Counted from the first letter of the stretch, positions 1-12,802 are shown. The stretch is 64,000 bases of DNA from Acanthacorydalis orientalis (GCA_034766995.1 CM068314.1:15699201-15763200); one strand, 5' to 3'. The notes: generated by a model from the sequence alone, not told the origin. Translations and numbers: made by a program.

Positions 1-222
1 TAAATTTATTAAAGCTGGCCGTATTTTTAAAACTATTTCTGGATTAAATATGTTGTTTCAAAATAACTGCGTACAAAATAATTGAAATAAGTTCAGTTTC
101 ATTTCAAAATAATTCGAGTTTTTAACATAACTAGCAAAAATAAAAATTACATATAAATATTAAAATTTTAATTTATTAATTCTCTCTATACTCATTTTAC
201 CTAATACATGCACACATGTACT

Positions 223-276
<54 letters not shown>

Positions 277-285
277 CACGTGTAT
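223..285. repeat. (TA)n-(TG)n-(TA)n compound microsatellite
   Basis: TA units lead into a run of TG units and return to TA, ending in ACACGTGTAT. This compound TA/TG form recurs across the window (for example 19002-19074, 35371-35428 and 51909-51976). Confidence 0.95.
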
Positions 286-1074
286 GTGCTCGGAAAAGAA
301 TTTCACCAATTTGTTACATTTATTGAAAATAAATCCTTTTTATTATTTAGTTGATTATCATCATCACTTATTTAGTGCAATTAAAATTTAATAAATAATT
401 AAATGAGTTATTTTATATTTAATGTGTTTTTTGGTAGCTGTTGGTTATGTGCTATTTAAATTATTCAATTATTTTTATTATTTGCCATCAATGTGACTGT
501 TACATTTAAAATAGGTATACATACAACATATGTGTCATCAAAAATCCATTTGTATTTTTGCATACATTTTAATGTTTGTTTTGACGGCAATAATTTATAT
601 TTACATTCAGAAAATAAGCACTGAGTAACTTCCTCATGGTTTAAATAATTCTTCTTAATAAAATGATCTTGACGTAATGTCCATTGAATCTGATTACACA
701 ATACAATTTGTATAAATTATTCCGTATTTTTCATCAAAGCAAGCATAAAATTATACTTTTTTCACAAGAATAACTTGAATTAAGTCTGTTCAAAACATTG
801 CTGTTCCCAATGTTAAGCTTTGATGTAACATACGAAAATAAAATCCATCTTGATTCTTTTGTGAGATTAACTGCGAAATTAACCACGAGTCAGTATTGTA
901 CTTTAATGACCAGCAGATTTTGTGACAATGTACGAAGTGTATGTCCTTATCTTCTTTTTGTCGTTTCGATAGAAGAAAACTTTGAATTTATCCCAGAAGG
1001 TCTCGATATTATTTGCTTTGTTCTCGACTCTTTTAATATTGCAGCAAAGTTTGAAAACAACTCTATACAACTGA

Positions 1075-1077
<3 letters not shown>

Positions 1078-1120
<43 letters not shown>
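1078..1120. repeat. (TA)n microsatellite
   Basis: About 21 TA units. Read in frame it encodes alternating Ile-Tyr and artificially lengthens the open frame that begins at 798. Confidence 0.95.
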
Positions 1121-1123
<3 letters not shown>

Positions 1124-2400
1124 TTGTTCTGATATGAATTGTATACTTTATTGTTTACCGTGATATGCATGTTTTCTATTTAAATATTTGATACGAAGAT
1201 GTTCTTTTGAGGAAATTGAATAAGAAATGAATTGTCAGTTGAGAAAATATTTATTCTTATTTCTTTCAAAGATTTGTTTTTAAAACAAATATTTATTAAG
1301 AATATTTATTTTGAGCAACAACTGCATTATACATTTAAATTATAATTCATATTATATATTATTAAAGAACTTACTTTTATTTAAATATCTAAGTATTTTT
1401 TTTAATAAAGTCAATAAGTTGTTATCGAACAAACGTACCGTATAATCAGAAACAGTATAATAAAACCTTCATAAATTACTATAAACCTTTAATCCTAGCA
1501 TATAAATTACATTATTATAAAAGACTTAAATTATGTATTATTGGAAAATATAAATACTTACATTTGAAATAATTTCAAAAAGGAATAACAGGAGTTTATA
1601 GATGATTTCTATTAGAAACGCTGCAATTATTATGAAATCATATAATTATATTTTAGTAATTAGACAGTATGCGAATAATTGAAAATTTAAATATTGAAAT
1701 AAAACCACTATTTAGTTGAAATAGCATTTTTAGAAAAAACTTCTCGAAAATTCAATTAACACTCAATTATAAAAAAATATTAAAATCGAAAAACATTAAG
1801 TGTATTTGTAAATAAATTATGTATAGTTCTCATTACTAAGGATATACAGTTATTTCTTTGTGAGTCTTTATTATTAGATTTTTGTTAACAAATAAATTAT
1901 ATAAGCTTTGACTTTTGATTTCTTTGTTTTAAAAGTTGCTTAAAGTTTTGTTATTGTAGAATACAATAAATAGTAATTTCTAAATTTAAAAACTTGTCAA
2001 TATTCACTGTAGAGCAGCTTGTTATTTATATTTAGACTGTGACAATTTACTATAAAATATAGTTATGCATGCACGGGTGCTTCAACGTAAAGTTTCTGAC
2101 GCCTCCAGTTAGAGAAAATTTGTTTAATGAATAACATAATTGATTAAAAGCACTTAAACCATTACAATTTGTCTGAACTCTATTGTGATTGCTTTTATGA
2201 ACTTGAGATATTCAAATTTAATTATTTTTAGAGTATTTATTTTTTATTTCAGAAATTTAAAAACTTAAACGGGTTTTTATTTTTCTTTCTACTATTTCAT
2301 TAAAAAATATTTTCTTATTTATATTATTCGATAAAAAACTATCTTTTGTTATGATTATTATTTTTATATTGAAGAACGCATTTCAATAAAAATAGTTACA

Positions 2401-2510
2401 ATACAATTTTGATACTGTTTCTAAATTCATTTTCACAAATCAATTTTCCAATCATTCACAAATCACGATTTTTTTAGAAGTTTTCTTTGATCAGAAAAAA
2501 AATATTTTTA
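2401..2510 (-). mobile_element. Foldback MITE family, outer-end fragment
   Basis: Carries the family's outer end (CTAAATTCATTTTCACAAAT) followed by a CACAAATCAC-like segment and TTTGATCAGAAAAA. The same order occurs reverse-complemented at the far end of the copies at 36345 and 45298. Only the outer part is present; the central ATCATC-rich portion is missing. Confidence 0.55.
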
Positions 2511-3132
2511 AGGGGATAAATTAATTTATTCATAGTACCAAAAATATATTTTAACTGAAAACTTTGTAATTAAATGTGTATTTATTTGATAATTGAATTG
2601 ATTACATAGATATTAAATAAAATTACACAATTTGAATATAATTAAATATGTCGAATCAGATTTTTATGAAAGAAAATGTTTTAAACTTCTTTGACAGTAT
2701 TCTATCTATAAGATAATATTTTTTACCGAATAAATGAGAAAAATACTCGATTTCTGATCGTTTAAGAATGATATGAATGTTTATTTTGAAAATGAATTGC
2801 TAGCTTTGTGATTTTTATATTTATCTTAGTTAACGTAAGTGCTTTTTTTAATTCTAGATGTTGAAAAATGCTCAAGGAATATTTTGCATACCTAATAGTT
2901 AATATAATTTAAATAAGAAATAGAATTACAAGCATTTTTTTTCAATCTTATTTCAATATTAGATCTGAACACTTGATTAAACATGTAAACGTTTTTCAAT
3001 TCTTTTTAATTTAGTATAGTTGAAAAGTAAAAATCACGAATGAAATTATTTTTTTATATAGTATTACCAATAGAGGGATAGAGAAATTGTCAATTTTATT
3101 TTTGATAAAAAAATAAGCTATGAAAATTGTCA

Positions 3133-3270
3133 TTAGTTTGGCAGGAAAATAATTACTGTTTTTTTTTCATAAATTTTTACCTTAATTTTTTCAATGAAAG
3201 TGTTCATGTTAATATCATTTTAAGGAGCATTTTTCGGTCTACATTTTGGTAACATCGACGTTTGTTTTCT
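3133..3270 (+). mobile_element. Hsmar1-like mariner, 5' terminal fragment
   Basis: Begins TTAGTTTGGCAGGAAAATAA, the terminal repeat shared with the copies at 13186 and 22465, and continues through the family's leader (TTTTTCAATGAAAGTG, AATATCATTTTAA, TTTTGGTAACATCGA). It stops before the transposase start codon and lacks about 10 bases present in other copies. No coding capacity remains. Confidence 0.8.
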
Positions 3271-6224
3271 ACCAGCATAATATTATGAATAGACGTTTAT
3301 TACGAATGTTAAAACTACAAATTAAATCGTTTACATAAAAACGTTTTCTTTTGTAAATGAAACTTTTTGCTAAGATATAAAATTCAATTCATATATTTTT
3401 AGAAACTGTATTGTGTACATAAATTCCATTCGAGTTCAATGAATTTATTAATTTACAATTATTGGATTCGAAAATTATTCCAGAAAATTTTAATTTTCAA
3501 AACGAGAAAAAAAGATGTGATATTTGACACACACACACACTCGTTAACATATCTGCGCGAGCAGTAGAAAATGGATGAGGGTAATTGAAAAAAAAAACAC
3601 GCAGGATAAAATTCAACAACATACAGAGGCATTAGATGGGTGTACGATTGTATATGTTAAGCTGTATGTAATACATTCTATTAATGATGAAACATATTTT
3701 TTGAATATGGACAAAAAATCATTTATGAACATGTTGGATTACAAAATCGAATCAAATAATCATGCTATTGCAGTAGAGCATTTGATATTGAGTGGAGAAA
3801 CATGTATTGGCGTTTCAACTCATTGATAATTTTGGGTTGGGTGGCTGTATGATTCTCATTCGGGTTATGACAATGTATTTTTGATATGATAGGAATTGAG
3901 ATCGATTGTTCGGTAAGCATGCACAAAAATATAATTTTTTTCATATAAAAACAAGAATATAAGGCTAGACTTGCATTTATATATATGCCAGTTTGAAAAA
4001 TCCAAATTGATATTTAATTATATCTACATTTCATAACTCCGAAGTTTATTACTAGTGGTAAATAAGTAGATAACTAAAATATCAAACTCAATAAAAGTTT
4101 TAAAGATTGTAGTTTTCAACTAATAAATATTATTGGATCATTATCAAAGGATTATAAATACGAAGTATGGTCTATAAAGAGCAAAAAATAATTAAGTTGC
4201 TGAATATATTGTATAAAAAATTTTTAATTAGTTTAAATTACTAAAGTTATTATTAAAACACAACCTTTTATACATATTATTTATAATATATCTACTATAT
4301 ATATATATATATTCCTTGAAAAAAGTATTGTAACATTTTTGATACTATGAAGATGGCATAATATAGTTCTTATACTGACTAAATTCACTTTCATAATAGA
4401 AAGCTTTTTAAAAATTAATTTTTTTTCCGATTTGTATACTAAAAAAATTCTTTTGTAGAATATAAAGATAAGATTTACTTTTTCGTTAAAATATTTTTTT
4501 TCTTTGAAATTAATTAGCGGATATCTTATTTTTTTTCAATTCGATCGTAATTAATGTATAAATATCAAAAATTGTAGATGTGAAATTTATTTAATATTTA
4601 TTTTATAAAAAATAAATATTTATATAAAATAGAATTAATGTATATGATTAAGTATTTGTGTTTGCAGTAAAAAGAAATAAATAGTACTATTTATTTTATT
4701 CATTACTTTTATGAAATATTTTTTTATTTATCCAATTATGTGCCACTTTTAAGCTCATTTTTAGTATCGATTTGATCTGTTTTGAAGATTATTTGTCATC
4801 TATTGACAATAGAGAACGGGCTATAACTACCGTTCATTTTTTCTCTTTTCAAGTTTATAATTGAAATTATATAAAAATGAATTTGGGTCGTCATTTTATA
4901 AAAGTTCATTTTATATAAATTCAGTAATAAATTAACTATTACCTACGTTCAGTCATAAAAACAATAACTTTTTTAATCACCGGTCATTTTGACCGTGCAC
5001 GGTAGGAATAGGTATATAAAAAGTGTCGGTAGGTTTAGTGTTAAGAATAAACGAATTTTAATGAAAATTAAATTTTAATTATGAGTCTTTAAAAATTCGG
5101 AATTTTACTAACCACAAAGACAAGACTACTAATTTACTTGCAAAAGTTTGTTTCAGTAACAAATCTTTTAATTATCACACTTTTTTCAATTTGTTTTTTG
5201 AAGTTTTCATTGAAAAAGGTATATAATTAATTGCATACCAAGTTTTAGTATTAAAAACAAATAAAAACACATCAAGAATCAGATTTTTATAATTTCAGAC
5301 TTTAATTTTATAGTATTATTATCGATAGAATGACAGATTCTTTATGTATATAAAAAAAATATTATATATATTAAAAAAAAAATTAAATTGTTTAATTTTC
5401 CTAAAATTTTTTTTTTAAAAGTAAATATTTTTTTCCTAATGAAGATTTCAATTAAATATAACAGTATAACTAAAACACACACTATATTATAAATATTTCT
5501 TGTTAAATATAGAAATGTTCAGTAGCCAACGTTTTCATAAATTTCATTTTTAATTTAGAATCCGTAACCGTTTTACTTACGAAAGGAAAGATTGTTGTTT
5601 TTTGATTAAATTCATTTCAAGTTTGATAATTAAAAAATCATAAAGAGAAAAGCTTACAAAAATGTATCCAGTTGTTAAAAGCATTTCAAAATAATATTCG
5701 AATATTGTTAAAATAAAACTCTAATAATAATGACATATAATTTAATCGTATTCAGTTATAAACCATATAATGTACATATTTAACTAGATTATATTTAAAA
5801 TATAATAATTTTTTAATAATTTTTATATATTTTTATTTAATCATTTATCTATTAATTTACAATAATAAGTTTTGATATGAAAAATATTAAATTTATTGAA
5901 GTTTTTCGAATTAATAATTATTATTTAAATATAAATACTATTATAATAGTTTTTTGACTTTGACTTCCATTAGTGTGTTGTCATGATAGTCCTAATGAAT
6001 CACTCGAGTTCTTACCTGACACCACTAAGGAAGTTTCTAAATAAACTATATATGTTTATCCACAAGTTACTCGAAGGAAAGTTTTAGAGCTGAAACTAGT
6101 AGAAACTAAGATTTGAGTGTTTCACCAGACCACAATCATCAGGAAAAAACTATTATTGATAATGTATATATATGAAATAAAAAAGTAGATATATAGTAAC
6201 ATATGTTATATTAAAAATAGTATT
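3271..6224. other. AT-rich spacer with small repeat remnants
   Basis: No gene recognised. An 83-codon open frame at 3575-3826 (+) follows a short (AC)n run. Its product has no motif I know, and the ATG-proximal part is built on an A-run, so I do not call it. A foldback-family remnant lies at about 4330-4395 (ACTGACTAAATTCACTTT). A 15-bp palindrome-like motif, CGGTCATTTTGACCG, lies at 4981-4995, followed by CACGGTAGG and GGTTTAGTGTTAA. Confidence 0.5.
4981..5044. repeat. GGTCNTTTTGACCG palindrome and TTAA-bearing tail, possible DNA-transposon end
   Basis: CGGTCATTTTGACCG is a near-perfect dyad. It is followed by TGCACGGTAGG and, at 5033-5043, TTTAGTGTTAA. A relative, GGTCGTTTTGACCG, is at 16180-16193. 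Short GGTCA...TGACC dyads with TTAA sites occur near ends of piggyBac-type insect elements. No transposase is present, so the assignment is a guess. Confidence 0.25.
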
Positions 6225-6415
6225 TTAACTTTCACAAATGAATTTTTTGTACCTTGCCGCTGTGAAGATGATAGCATCAGCATTGTAATGTATTCAAGTA
6301 ACAATCAAAAAAAAATATTGAATCTTTCTGATCAGAACATATTTTTGTTGTCTGTGAGGTGAAAAAAGAACTTTGTGAAAGTAAATTTAAGAACTGTATT
6401 GCAATAATATTTTCA
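6225..6415 (+). mobile_element. Foldback MITE family, single-arm copy with both outer ends
   Basis: Starts with ACTTTCACAAATGAATTTTT, passes through the family core (GTACCTTGCCGC, GAAGATGATAGCATCAGC, AAGTAACAATCAAAA, CTGATCAGAA, CTGTGAGGTGAAAA) and ends with TTTGTGAAAGTAAATTTAAG, the inverted complement of its start. It has about 25-bp imperfect terminal inverted repeats and no coding capacity. One arm has apparently been deleted relative to the two-arm form at 29110. Confidence 0.7.
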
Positions 6416-6983
6416 CTAAAAAATGTATATTCGTACATTTTAAATTAAAAATATTCAAAATATCTCAAGCTTTTCGAGTTTAAAAAATATGTGTCAGAAT
6501 AATTAAATCGTTGTTAATTTTTAATACTATTTTTTGATTAAATTAAAGATATACGAAATAATTTGAAAGATGCATTATCTGCATAGTGATATCACATATA
6601 TAGGAAGGTAGAATCTCAATAATAAACTTTTACATGTATTTCCTAGTAATTTGTAGTATGCCGAGAAGAAACTTCATTTACACTAACACCGTAGAGAGTT
6701 CAAGCAAACTATTATACTTGGTATCTCTGTTTTGAAATGTATTTCATTAAAATTTAACATTTAGTAACGTATATATGATTTTTAATATTCCGAATAAATT
6801 TTATTAAATTAAAATCATTTCATAATTAATATTAAAAATTTTCAAGTAGGAAGTTTAATTTGAGATGCCCACATAATAAAAGAGTAATGAATTTTATTAA
6901 ATAACAAATTGAACTTCCATGTAAATAATTTTGTATTATTAATAATAATGTATATATTCTATTGCCTGCTTTAATGTTTTTCA

Positions 6984-6996
6984 GATTCTCTCTCTT

Positions 6997-7029
<33 letters not shown>

Positions 7030-7042
7030 GTATACATTCATC

Positions 7043-7088
<46 letters not shown>
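6984..7088. repeat. (TC)n-(TA)n compound microsatellite
   Basis: A pyrimidine tract of TC units runs into TA units, then a short unique piece (CATTCATCAG), then about 20 more TA units. The GA/TA reading on the minus strand gives an Arg-Glu/Ile-Tyr frame with no biological meaning. Confidence 0.95.
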
Positions 7089-7091
<3 letters not shown>

Positions 7092-7349
7092 TTTGTATTG
7101 TACTATAGTTGATTTTGGTATTTATTTGTGTAAAAAGTTCATTGAATTTTATTCCATACGTATTATTTTTGTACTTTATTTTTATTATTTAATTGTAAAA
7201 ACATTTATTTTTTTTAAGAATTTTAAAAAAAATGTTTTTATCGTATTTGAGTTTGTGTTTTATATGTAAATTCTACTTCAAAGAGCAGACCTTTTTTTAA
7301 AACGTATACAATTTTTCATTAGTTATTTAAGGTAATTATGTAAAATAAT

Positions 7350-7510
7350 ACTTTTGACACCAATGATATTCATTTTTACAAATTCACTCTCCATTTTTCA
7401 CAAACCACACAATTTGTTTTGATTAAAAAATATTGATAATTAATGACAGATTATTTTCATTGTTATTTATTGGATTTTCAATGTCGATATCATTAGTTTC
7501 AGAATGTTGA
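7350..7510 (-). mobile_element. Foldback MITE family, single arm
   Basis: Minus-orientation arm: CATTTTTACAAATTCACTCTC, CACAAACCACACAA, TTTGATTAAAAAATATTGAT, then the inverted core TTTTCATTGTTATTTATTGG and TCAATGTCGATATCATTAG. It is diverged, and the second arm is not evident downstream. Confidence 0.5.
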
Positions 7511-8920
7511 GTTATAGAAATAACTTTAAATTGTAGATATTCGCAAAAATGTAAGAATAATTTTAAGCAATGAAAAAATTAATTTGATATAGAAAATGTA
7601 TTTTATAAAAAAAGAACAGAGAAAATTATCCAGTAAGTCCCATTACAAAAAAAATATTTTACAAACTTTTAATTTCATATATTAATTATAAACAAATTAG
7701 TAAAATTTAAATAATGATATAACAATTTTAAATAAGGTTACGTTTGAAAAATGTGATTCTCTTACTTTGAACATATATTTGACACAGTGTAATTTTTCCA
7801 TCTGAGCTATCTGGAACAACTGAAGTTGTATCAATGTTGCAGACAAAAATAGTAAAATAAATATGTCCAAAATTTATTATAGAAATGAAAACATCTAAGC
7901 AAATCTAAAGTTTAGTGTGAGGATAATGAAGTTGAACAGTTATGGTATTTATGATAAAATACATTATTTTTAAAGTCTGATTTCACTATAATCTCAAATT
8001 AAAATTTTAATCAGTTACAAGAAATTAATAGTTTTGCTATACATGTATATATATATAATTTCAAAAATAAAATGCAAATAGATTGAATAATTATTTAGTT
8101 TATTTACAAATATTTGAATGAAAATTATCCTCATGTGCAAATTACTGATAAATACATGAATTTTTTCTTTAAAATTCTTATTCAGCTGTGTCTAACTAAA
8201 TTCCTCTATATAGTAATAAATATTATTGTGCAGAGGTATTTTTTTAATTCAAAATTAAGAAAAAAAGTATTCCCATATTAATAATTTATTTAAAATAGCA
8301 CTTTAAACCGCAAAAAATATAATTAAGAATTTAAGAGTGTCTGTAGAGACATCTGCCTTGAAGAAATACAGTATTCATTTATAATATATGTGAATATACA
8401 TATAAAAATACACAAACAATCTAGTTTGGAGCCTGCATATGACATGAAGTCCGGTAGAAACGTGTTCTATGAAAAACAACACTTTTATCTATAGTAAATA
8501 CCCAGTTTCAATCTGCTATTGAACGGTTTTATTGGAGAAAGCAATCATAGGTGTTTTAAGATGTGAACAGTGCACTATATACTAAAATTTAGTGTCTCTG
8601 TTAAATATCGATTCTTTTCTCGAAAGCTTTTTATGATTTCCTGATTTAATTTCGATTGTGTAGATTCTGTTATATTATAAAAGAAGTTTAATTGATTAAA
8701 ACTATTTACATTTCTATATTATTTAATGATTAAAATATATTATATGTTCTAATGATATCTTAATTTTCACTTTTGGTTTTTTTATAAGTAATTTATTATT
8801 ACAGATTTAGTTCATTTATGTTATTTTATAATTTTTTTTCTTGTGTTTTGTCGTTCAAAATATATCAAAAAAATATTTTTAGTAACATACATAACTCACA
8901 CATGCATACATTCACACACG
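7511..8920. other. AT-rich spacer, nothing recognised
   Basis: No open frame, repeat family or structured RNA stands out, apart from a short TA run near 8045-8058. Base composition matches the surrounding spacer. Confidence 0.5.

Positions 8921-9002
<82 letters not shown>
8921..9002. repeat. (TA)n microsatellite
   Basis: About 38 TA units with one CA interruption near 8961, preceded by a short ACACAC/CATGCATACA run. Confidence 0.95.
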
Positions 9003-9005
<3 letters not shown>

Positions 9006-9185
9006 AAAGATGTCAATAAAAATAAACATTAAAGCAATATTATGTTTAATAAAAAAATATTTATTTTACCTTGAAGTTGAAAGCTACATACATAAAAGTT
9101 CGATTAACAGTAGATCAATAAAACATGTAGTGGAAGTACAAAAAATACAAAACATGTAATAACAATTATAAATAGGTTCTGGTAT

Positions 9186-9234
9186 GTGTATATATATATA
9201 TATATACACATACATGCGTACATACATACATACA
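9186..9234. repeat. (TA)n-(CATA)n compound microsatellite
   Basis: TA units pass into CA and CATA tetranucleotides. It lies about 110 bp upstream of the long inverted repeat at 9347. Confidence 0.9.
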
Positions 9235-9346
9235 GTAACGTACACAGGAATTAAGTAATACTCCATTTACAAGATTCAGTAAAAATAATAAGAACAATAA
9301 TATTTTAGTGAAATGAATTGACAATTAAATTATAATTCAGATAATG

Positions 9347-9796
9347 TAAATTATTTTAAAACCTCAACCCAAATTTAAGTATTCATTTTTCCAAAATAAA
9401 AAAATATCAGGAACTTAGAACTGAATTCATACAGAATTTTTATGAAATTACGATTCAAGATTTTTTATAATAAATATTGATAAATAATTTTCAAGAAAAT
9501 AATGATAATAAATCTATAATTGAATAACAATTTTCACACATTATTTTATGTAATATGTTAAATAATTTGTTCATTTTGTTATGAAAATTATTAAACATAT
9601 TACACAAAATAATATGTGAAAATTATTATTCAATTATAGATTCATTATCATTATTTTTTGCAAATTATTTATTAATATTTATTATAAAAAAATCTTGAAT
9701 CGTAATTTCATAAAAATTCTGTTCCAAGTCCCTGATATTTTTTATTTTGGATAATGAATATTTGAATTTGGGTTAAAGTATTAAAATAATTTATAT
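9347..9796. repeat. Long inverted repeat (about 220-bp arms, 16-bp loop)
   Basis: The left arm (9347-9568) and right arm (9585-9796) are reverse complements with few mismatches along their whole length. Matching landmarks include TACGATTCAAGATTTTTTAT on the left against its complement near 9685-9704, and ATAATGATAATAAATCTATA against its complement near 9636-9654. The spacer is only about 16 bp. If transcribed it would fold into one long hairpin RNA. It has no coding capacity and no similarity I can see to the other foldback family here. The small size of the loop and good arm matching suggest a young foldback element or a local inverted duplication. Confidence 0.9.
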
Positions 9797-11016
9797 TGAA
9801 AGAATAGTGATTAAATTTAAATAAATAATTAATAAAACTTAAACGGATTTTTTATCGTATTTATATATAAAAATTATTAAAATTGTATATTTAATTAAAA
9901 AATTGTTTTTGATTATGGTCTTTAATGGTATGAAATTAATAAATTTTAACATGTTTCCTATAAATGTGATGTTGAATATTATATATTTTTAACAAGTTAC
10001 TAATAAAGTGTTTTAAATTAAGCACATTTTTGAAAAGTGAACTATTTGTATCTTCTATTTAAAAAATGTTACTGGTATAAAAACTATTGATTGGTATTAA
10101 TTTTCAAATATGAAAATATGAATCGAAGATTAATCAATTTTCACATAATAATTAACAGTAACCATCTGTACACAAAACAAACTTTTCTTTTCGCGAGAAA
10201 ATGTTTGCATGGAGTGAAGTTATTCGTACGCTAGCAAAAAAATATATTAGCCATTAAGTGTGAAATAAGATGCGGGCAAAAAAAGTTATCATAAAATGTT
10301 ATATAATCTATTTATACCACAGCCAAAAACACTTTGAAATATTCACTCAATTTATTCGAAGCTTAATGGTATTCTTTTATACATTGAATTTTATTAATAA
10401 AAATTCTGTTGAAAGTCGTTCCATTTTATTATTGCATGTATGTTTTATAAATCCGAACAATAAATTATATTAAAACAATATCGGTTGTAGTCGTGTCGAT
10501 AAATGATTTCTGTTATGGTGTGTTGGATTATTTAATATGAATGATTATTTATTTCCATGTTTTTACAGATTTTGATTCGATTTTCAATATAAAAAAAACA
10601 TTCACATTTAAAAAAATGATTGATTGACAAGAACTAATTTTATAACATGATTAAAACTCATATATAGTTGAAATTAAAATACAGATCAAATTAGTAATAC
10701 TGAAAAGTAATTGGAAATATTTAATTATTTATTAATTAAGATATAGTTTTCAACTTTTAGTTCATTTAAATAAAGATTTGTTTTTTTAAAATTAATCTTA
10801 TTTTTTAATAGTTAATCGCGATTTATTTTATTTTTTAGTTATTTTTTATTCTAATATTGATTTTATTAAGATGGCCTATTTATAAAAATATTTCTTTTTA
10901 ATTGATACAATGAAATTTAATTGATATACTGAACAGTTGATAATATTTGATTAATAAATTTAATTTCAATATAAAATTTGTAATAATAAAAAACTTTCTG
11001 TATTATTTTCTTAATA
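9797..11016. other. AT-rich spacer, nothing recognised
   Basis: A 67-codon open frame at 10270-10473 (+) has no recognisable features and sits in ordinary AT-rich sequence. I treat it as chance. Confidence 0.5.
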
Positions 11017-11158
11017 GTTTTCATCCTTTTAAACTATCTGAGTGTTTGTTCCATTACTAGTTTTGGTGCTATCTTCACGTAGATATGTATTTATCATATC
11101 TATCTACGTGACGATACTAGTAATGGAGACTTTCAGATGATCCAAAATAATGAAAATC
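11017..11158. repeat. Short inverted repeat (about 70-bp arms)
   Basis: The inner part is a clear dyad: CCATTACTAG at 11051-11060 pairs with CTAGTAATGG at 11117-11126, and TCACGTAGATATG pairs with CATATCTATCTACGTGA around a short TATTTAT loop near 11091. Outside this, GTTTTCAT...TATCTGA on the left pairs imperfectly with TCAGATGA...ATGAAAA on the right. It has no coding capacity and is probably a small foldback MITE. Confidence 0.75.
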
Positions 11159-12012
11159 ATCAGGACAACGCTTTAAGTGGCTCACAGATATAAAAATATA
11201 TAATTATAATTTTATATTGTATATCAGTTATGAAAATAATTATCAATTATGGAAAAAGTAATAAATTAAAGGAAAGAATTGAGAGAAATTCTATTTAATT
11301 AGTGTCCATTATTAGAATTTCTTATAGGAAATAGTTGTATTTAGGAACTAATGTGTGAAAAAATAAATGAAATTGATTTAGTATACAAGTTAAATTTAAT
11401 GAAAATGAATTGAAAAATACTTCATTGAATTGGAAATACAAGAAAGAGAAATAAATACTAATATAAAGAATTCTGTAAATATCCAGAATACCAACTTTTA
11501 TTTTCTTTGAAAAGAAAAAATAAATTCTTTTTTTATTACAAATAAATTTCAATACAAAAAGTAAATAGTGATTTTATTTATTTAAACAAGATTTCATATA
11601 TATTTATTTAATAAACTATTTAAATGTGAGAATTTCGTTTAAACCAAGCAATATTTTATGAAAACACATACAGAAAACTTGTCTTATAAAATGTAAATAA
11701 ATACTTGAAAAGCACACAAATTTCTTCAAACCAAAATGAATTATTAACTTTTCACATTCTTCGTTTTTTAAAAAAATAAACTGTCCCTAACTTTTATATA
11801 TACTCAGTACAGTACACATGAGATAATAGCATTTAATAATACAAACAATTTGAAATTTGTTTGAAGATAATGTGATTTTCTCGACAAGTATTATTCAGAA
11901 TGCTCAAAAGCAAGTGGTGTGAATGGTAATTTTTCAAATGGTATGCGAACACGCTATATACTGCGTCAGTTATCTCGGCTTTATATGTTTGTATAGAGAA
12001 CATGAATAATCA

Positions 12013-12014
<2 letters not shown>
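11159..12014. other. AT-rich spacer, nothing recognised
   Basis: An open frame of 76 codons at 11322-11552 (-) is Phe/Ile/Asn/Lys-rich, as expected for a chance frame in AT-rich DNA. No repeat or RNA feature was recognised. Confidence 0.5.

Positions 12015-12057
<43 letters not shown>
12015..12057. repeat. (TA)n microsatellite
   Basis: About 21 uninterrupted TA units after CATGC. Confidence 0.95.
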
Positions 12058-12061
<4 letters not shown>

Positions 12062-12344
12062 TAACCAGCACATGAATGAACAATATTCGTTGTATTTCAA
12101 AAATTATAACGAGATTTTTTTAAAAATAATATTTTTTATATTATGGAAGATAAAAATTAATTTTTTGTATAAATTACTAATAAAGTACATTTTTCTGAAT
12201 TAAATAAACATTATTCACATAAAATAATAAACATGATAGACATTTAACTGAAATTTACTATACCTTTTATTTATTAATAAATGAAATATCTTTCTCTACA
12301 CTTTAGTTATTTATTTTAAGTAAATGTTTAGAATTTTATTCAAG

Positions 12345-12348
<4 letters not shown>

Positions 12349-12398
<50 letters not shown>

Positions 12399-12417
12399 AT
12401 ATATATATATATATATG
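12349..12417. repeat. (TA)n-(TATG)n-(TA)n microsatellite
   Basis: TA units are interrupted by three GTAT units near 12387-12397. Together with the arrays at 12015 and 12665 it makes the densest microsatellite cluster of the window. Confidence 0.95.
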
Positions 12418-12663
12418 TGGATGGATTAAATTTTACACGAAGTCAGTATACATTTTCGAAACTTATATTTTATGAAACAGCTTGTTCAATACTGTCTCCT
12501 TTGTGTATAATCACACGCTGTAGACAACTTGTGTACTACGGTTTGTAAGATATCTTGGGAAATCGGGAGGACTTCACGTTCTATAGTTACTTTCGAAGAC
12601 TCCAGACGTGCGTGGATTTAAGTTAAAGGAATTGTTTTTAATATCCTTATTTATTTATTTATT

Positions 12664-12664
<1 letters not shown>

Positions 12665-12752
<88 letters not shown>

Positions 12753-12802
12753 AATGAACAAATATATATATATATATATATATAGGTATGTATGTATGTA
12801 TA
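12665..12802. repeat. Long interrupted (TA)n array with (GTAT)n tail
   Basis: Over 40 TA units are followed by a short unique interruption (AAAGAATGAACA), about 11 more TA units and then GTAT tetranucleotides. It is one of the longest simple-repeat tracts in the window. Confidence 0.95.

Larger units (their letters stand above)
1..2400. other. AT-rich spacer, no gene recognised
   Basis: Very AT-rich DNA with no supported exon. Two short open frames are present. The frame at 798-1163 (+) runs 93 codons of mixed composition (roughly residues 1-93) before entering a (TA)n array that reads as Ile-Tyr. The frame at 465-701 (-) has 78 codons. Neither resembles a family I know, and neither has a convincing splice or polyadenylation context. 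The first frame is the less random-looking of the two and could be a decayed exon, but a chance opening is at least as likely. Confidence 0.5.

Noticed and set aside
798..1163. 121-codon open frame as a protein gene
   Set aside because: The last part is (TA)n-encoded. The remaining 93 codons match nothing I know and lack supporting signals, so I kept it only as a note in the regional entry.
3575..3826. 83-codon open frame starting M-R-V-I-E-K-K
   Set aside because: No motif, no conserved domain known to me, and no splice or polyadenylation context. Length is within chance expectation for about 64 kb in six frames.
8818..9003. 61-codon open frame ending in a long Ile-Tyr tract (and similar frames at 12012, 12324, 12659, 22407, 35223, 54073)
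   Set aside because: The repeated residues come from (TA)n microsatellites, which have no stop in any frame. The openness reflects repeat composition.
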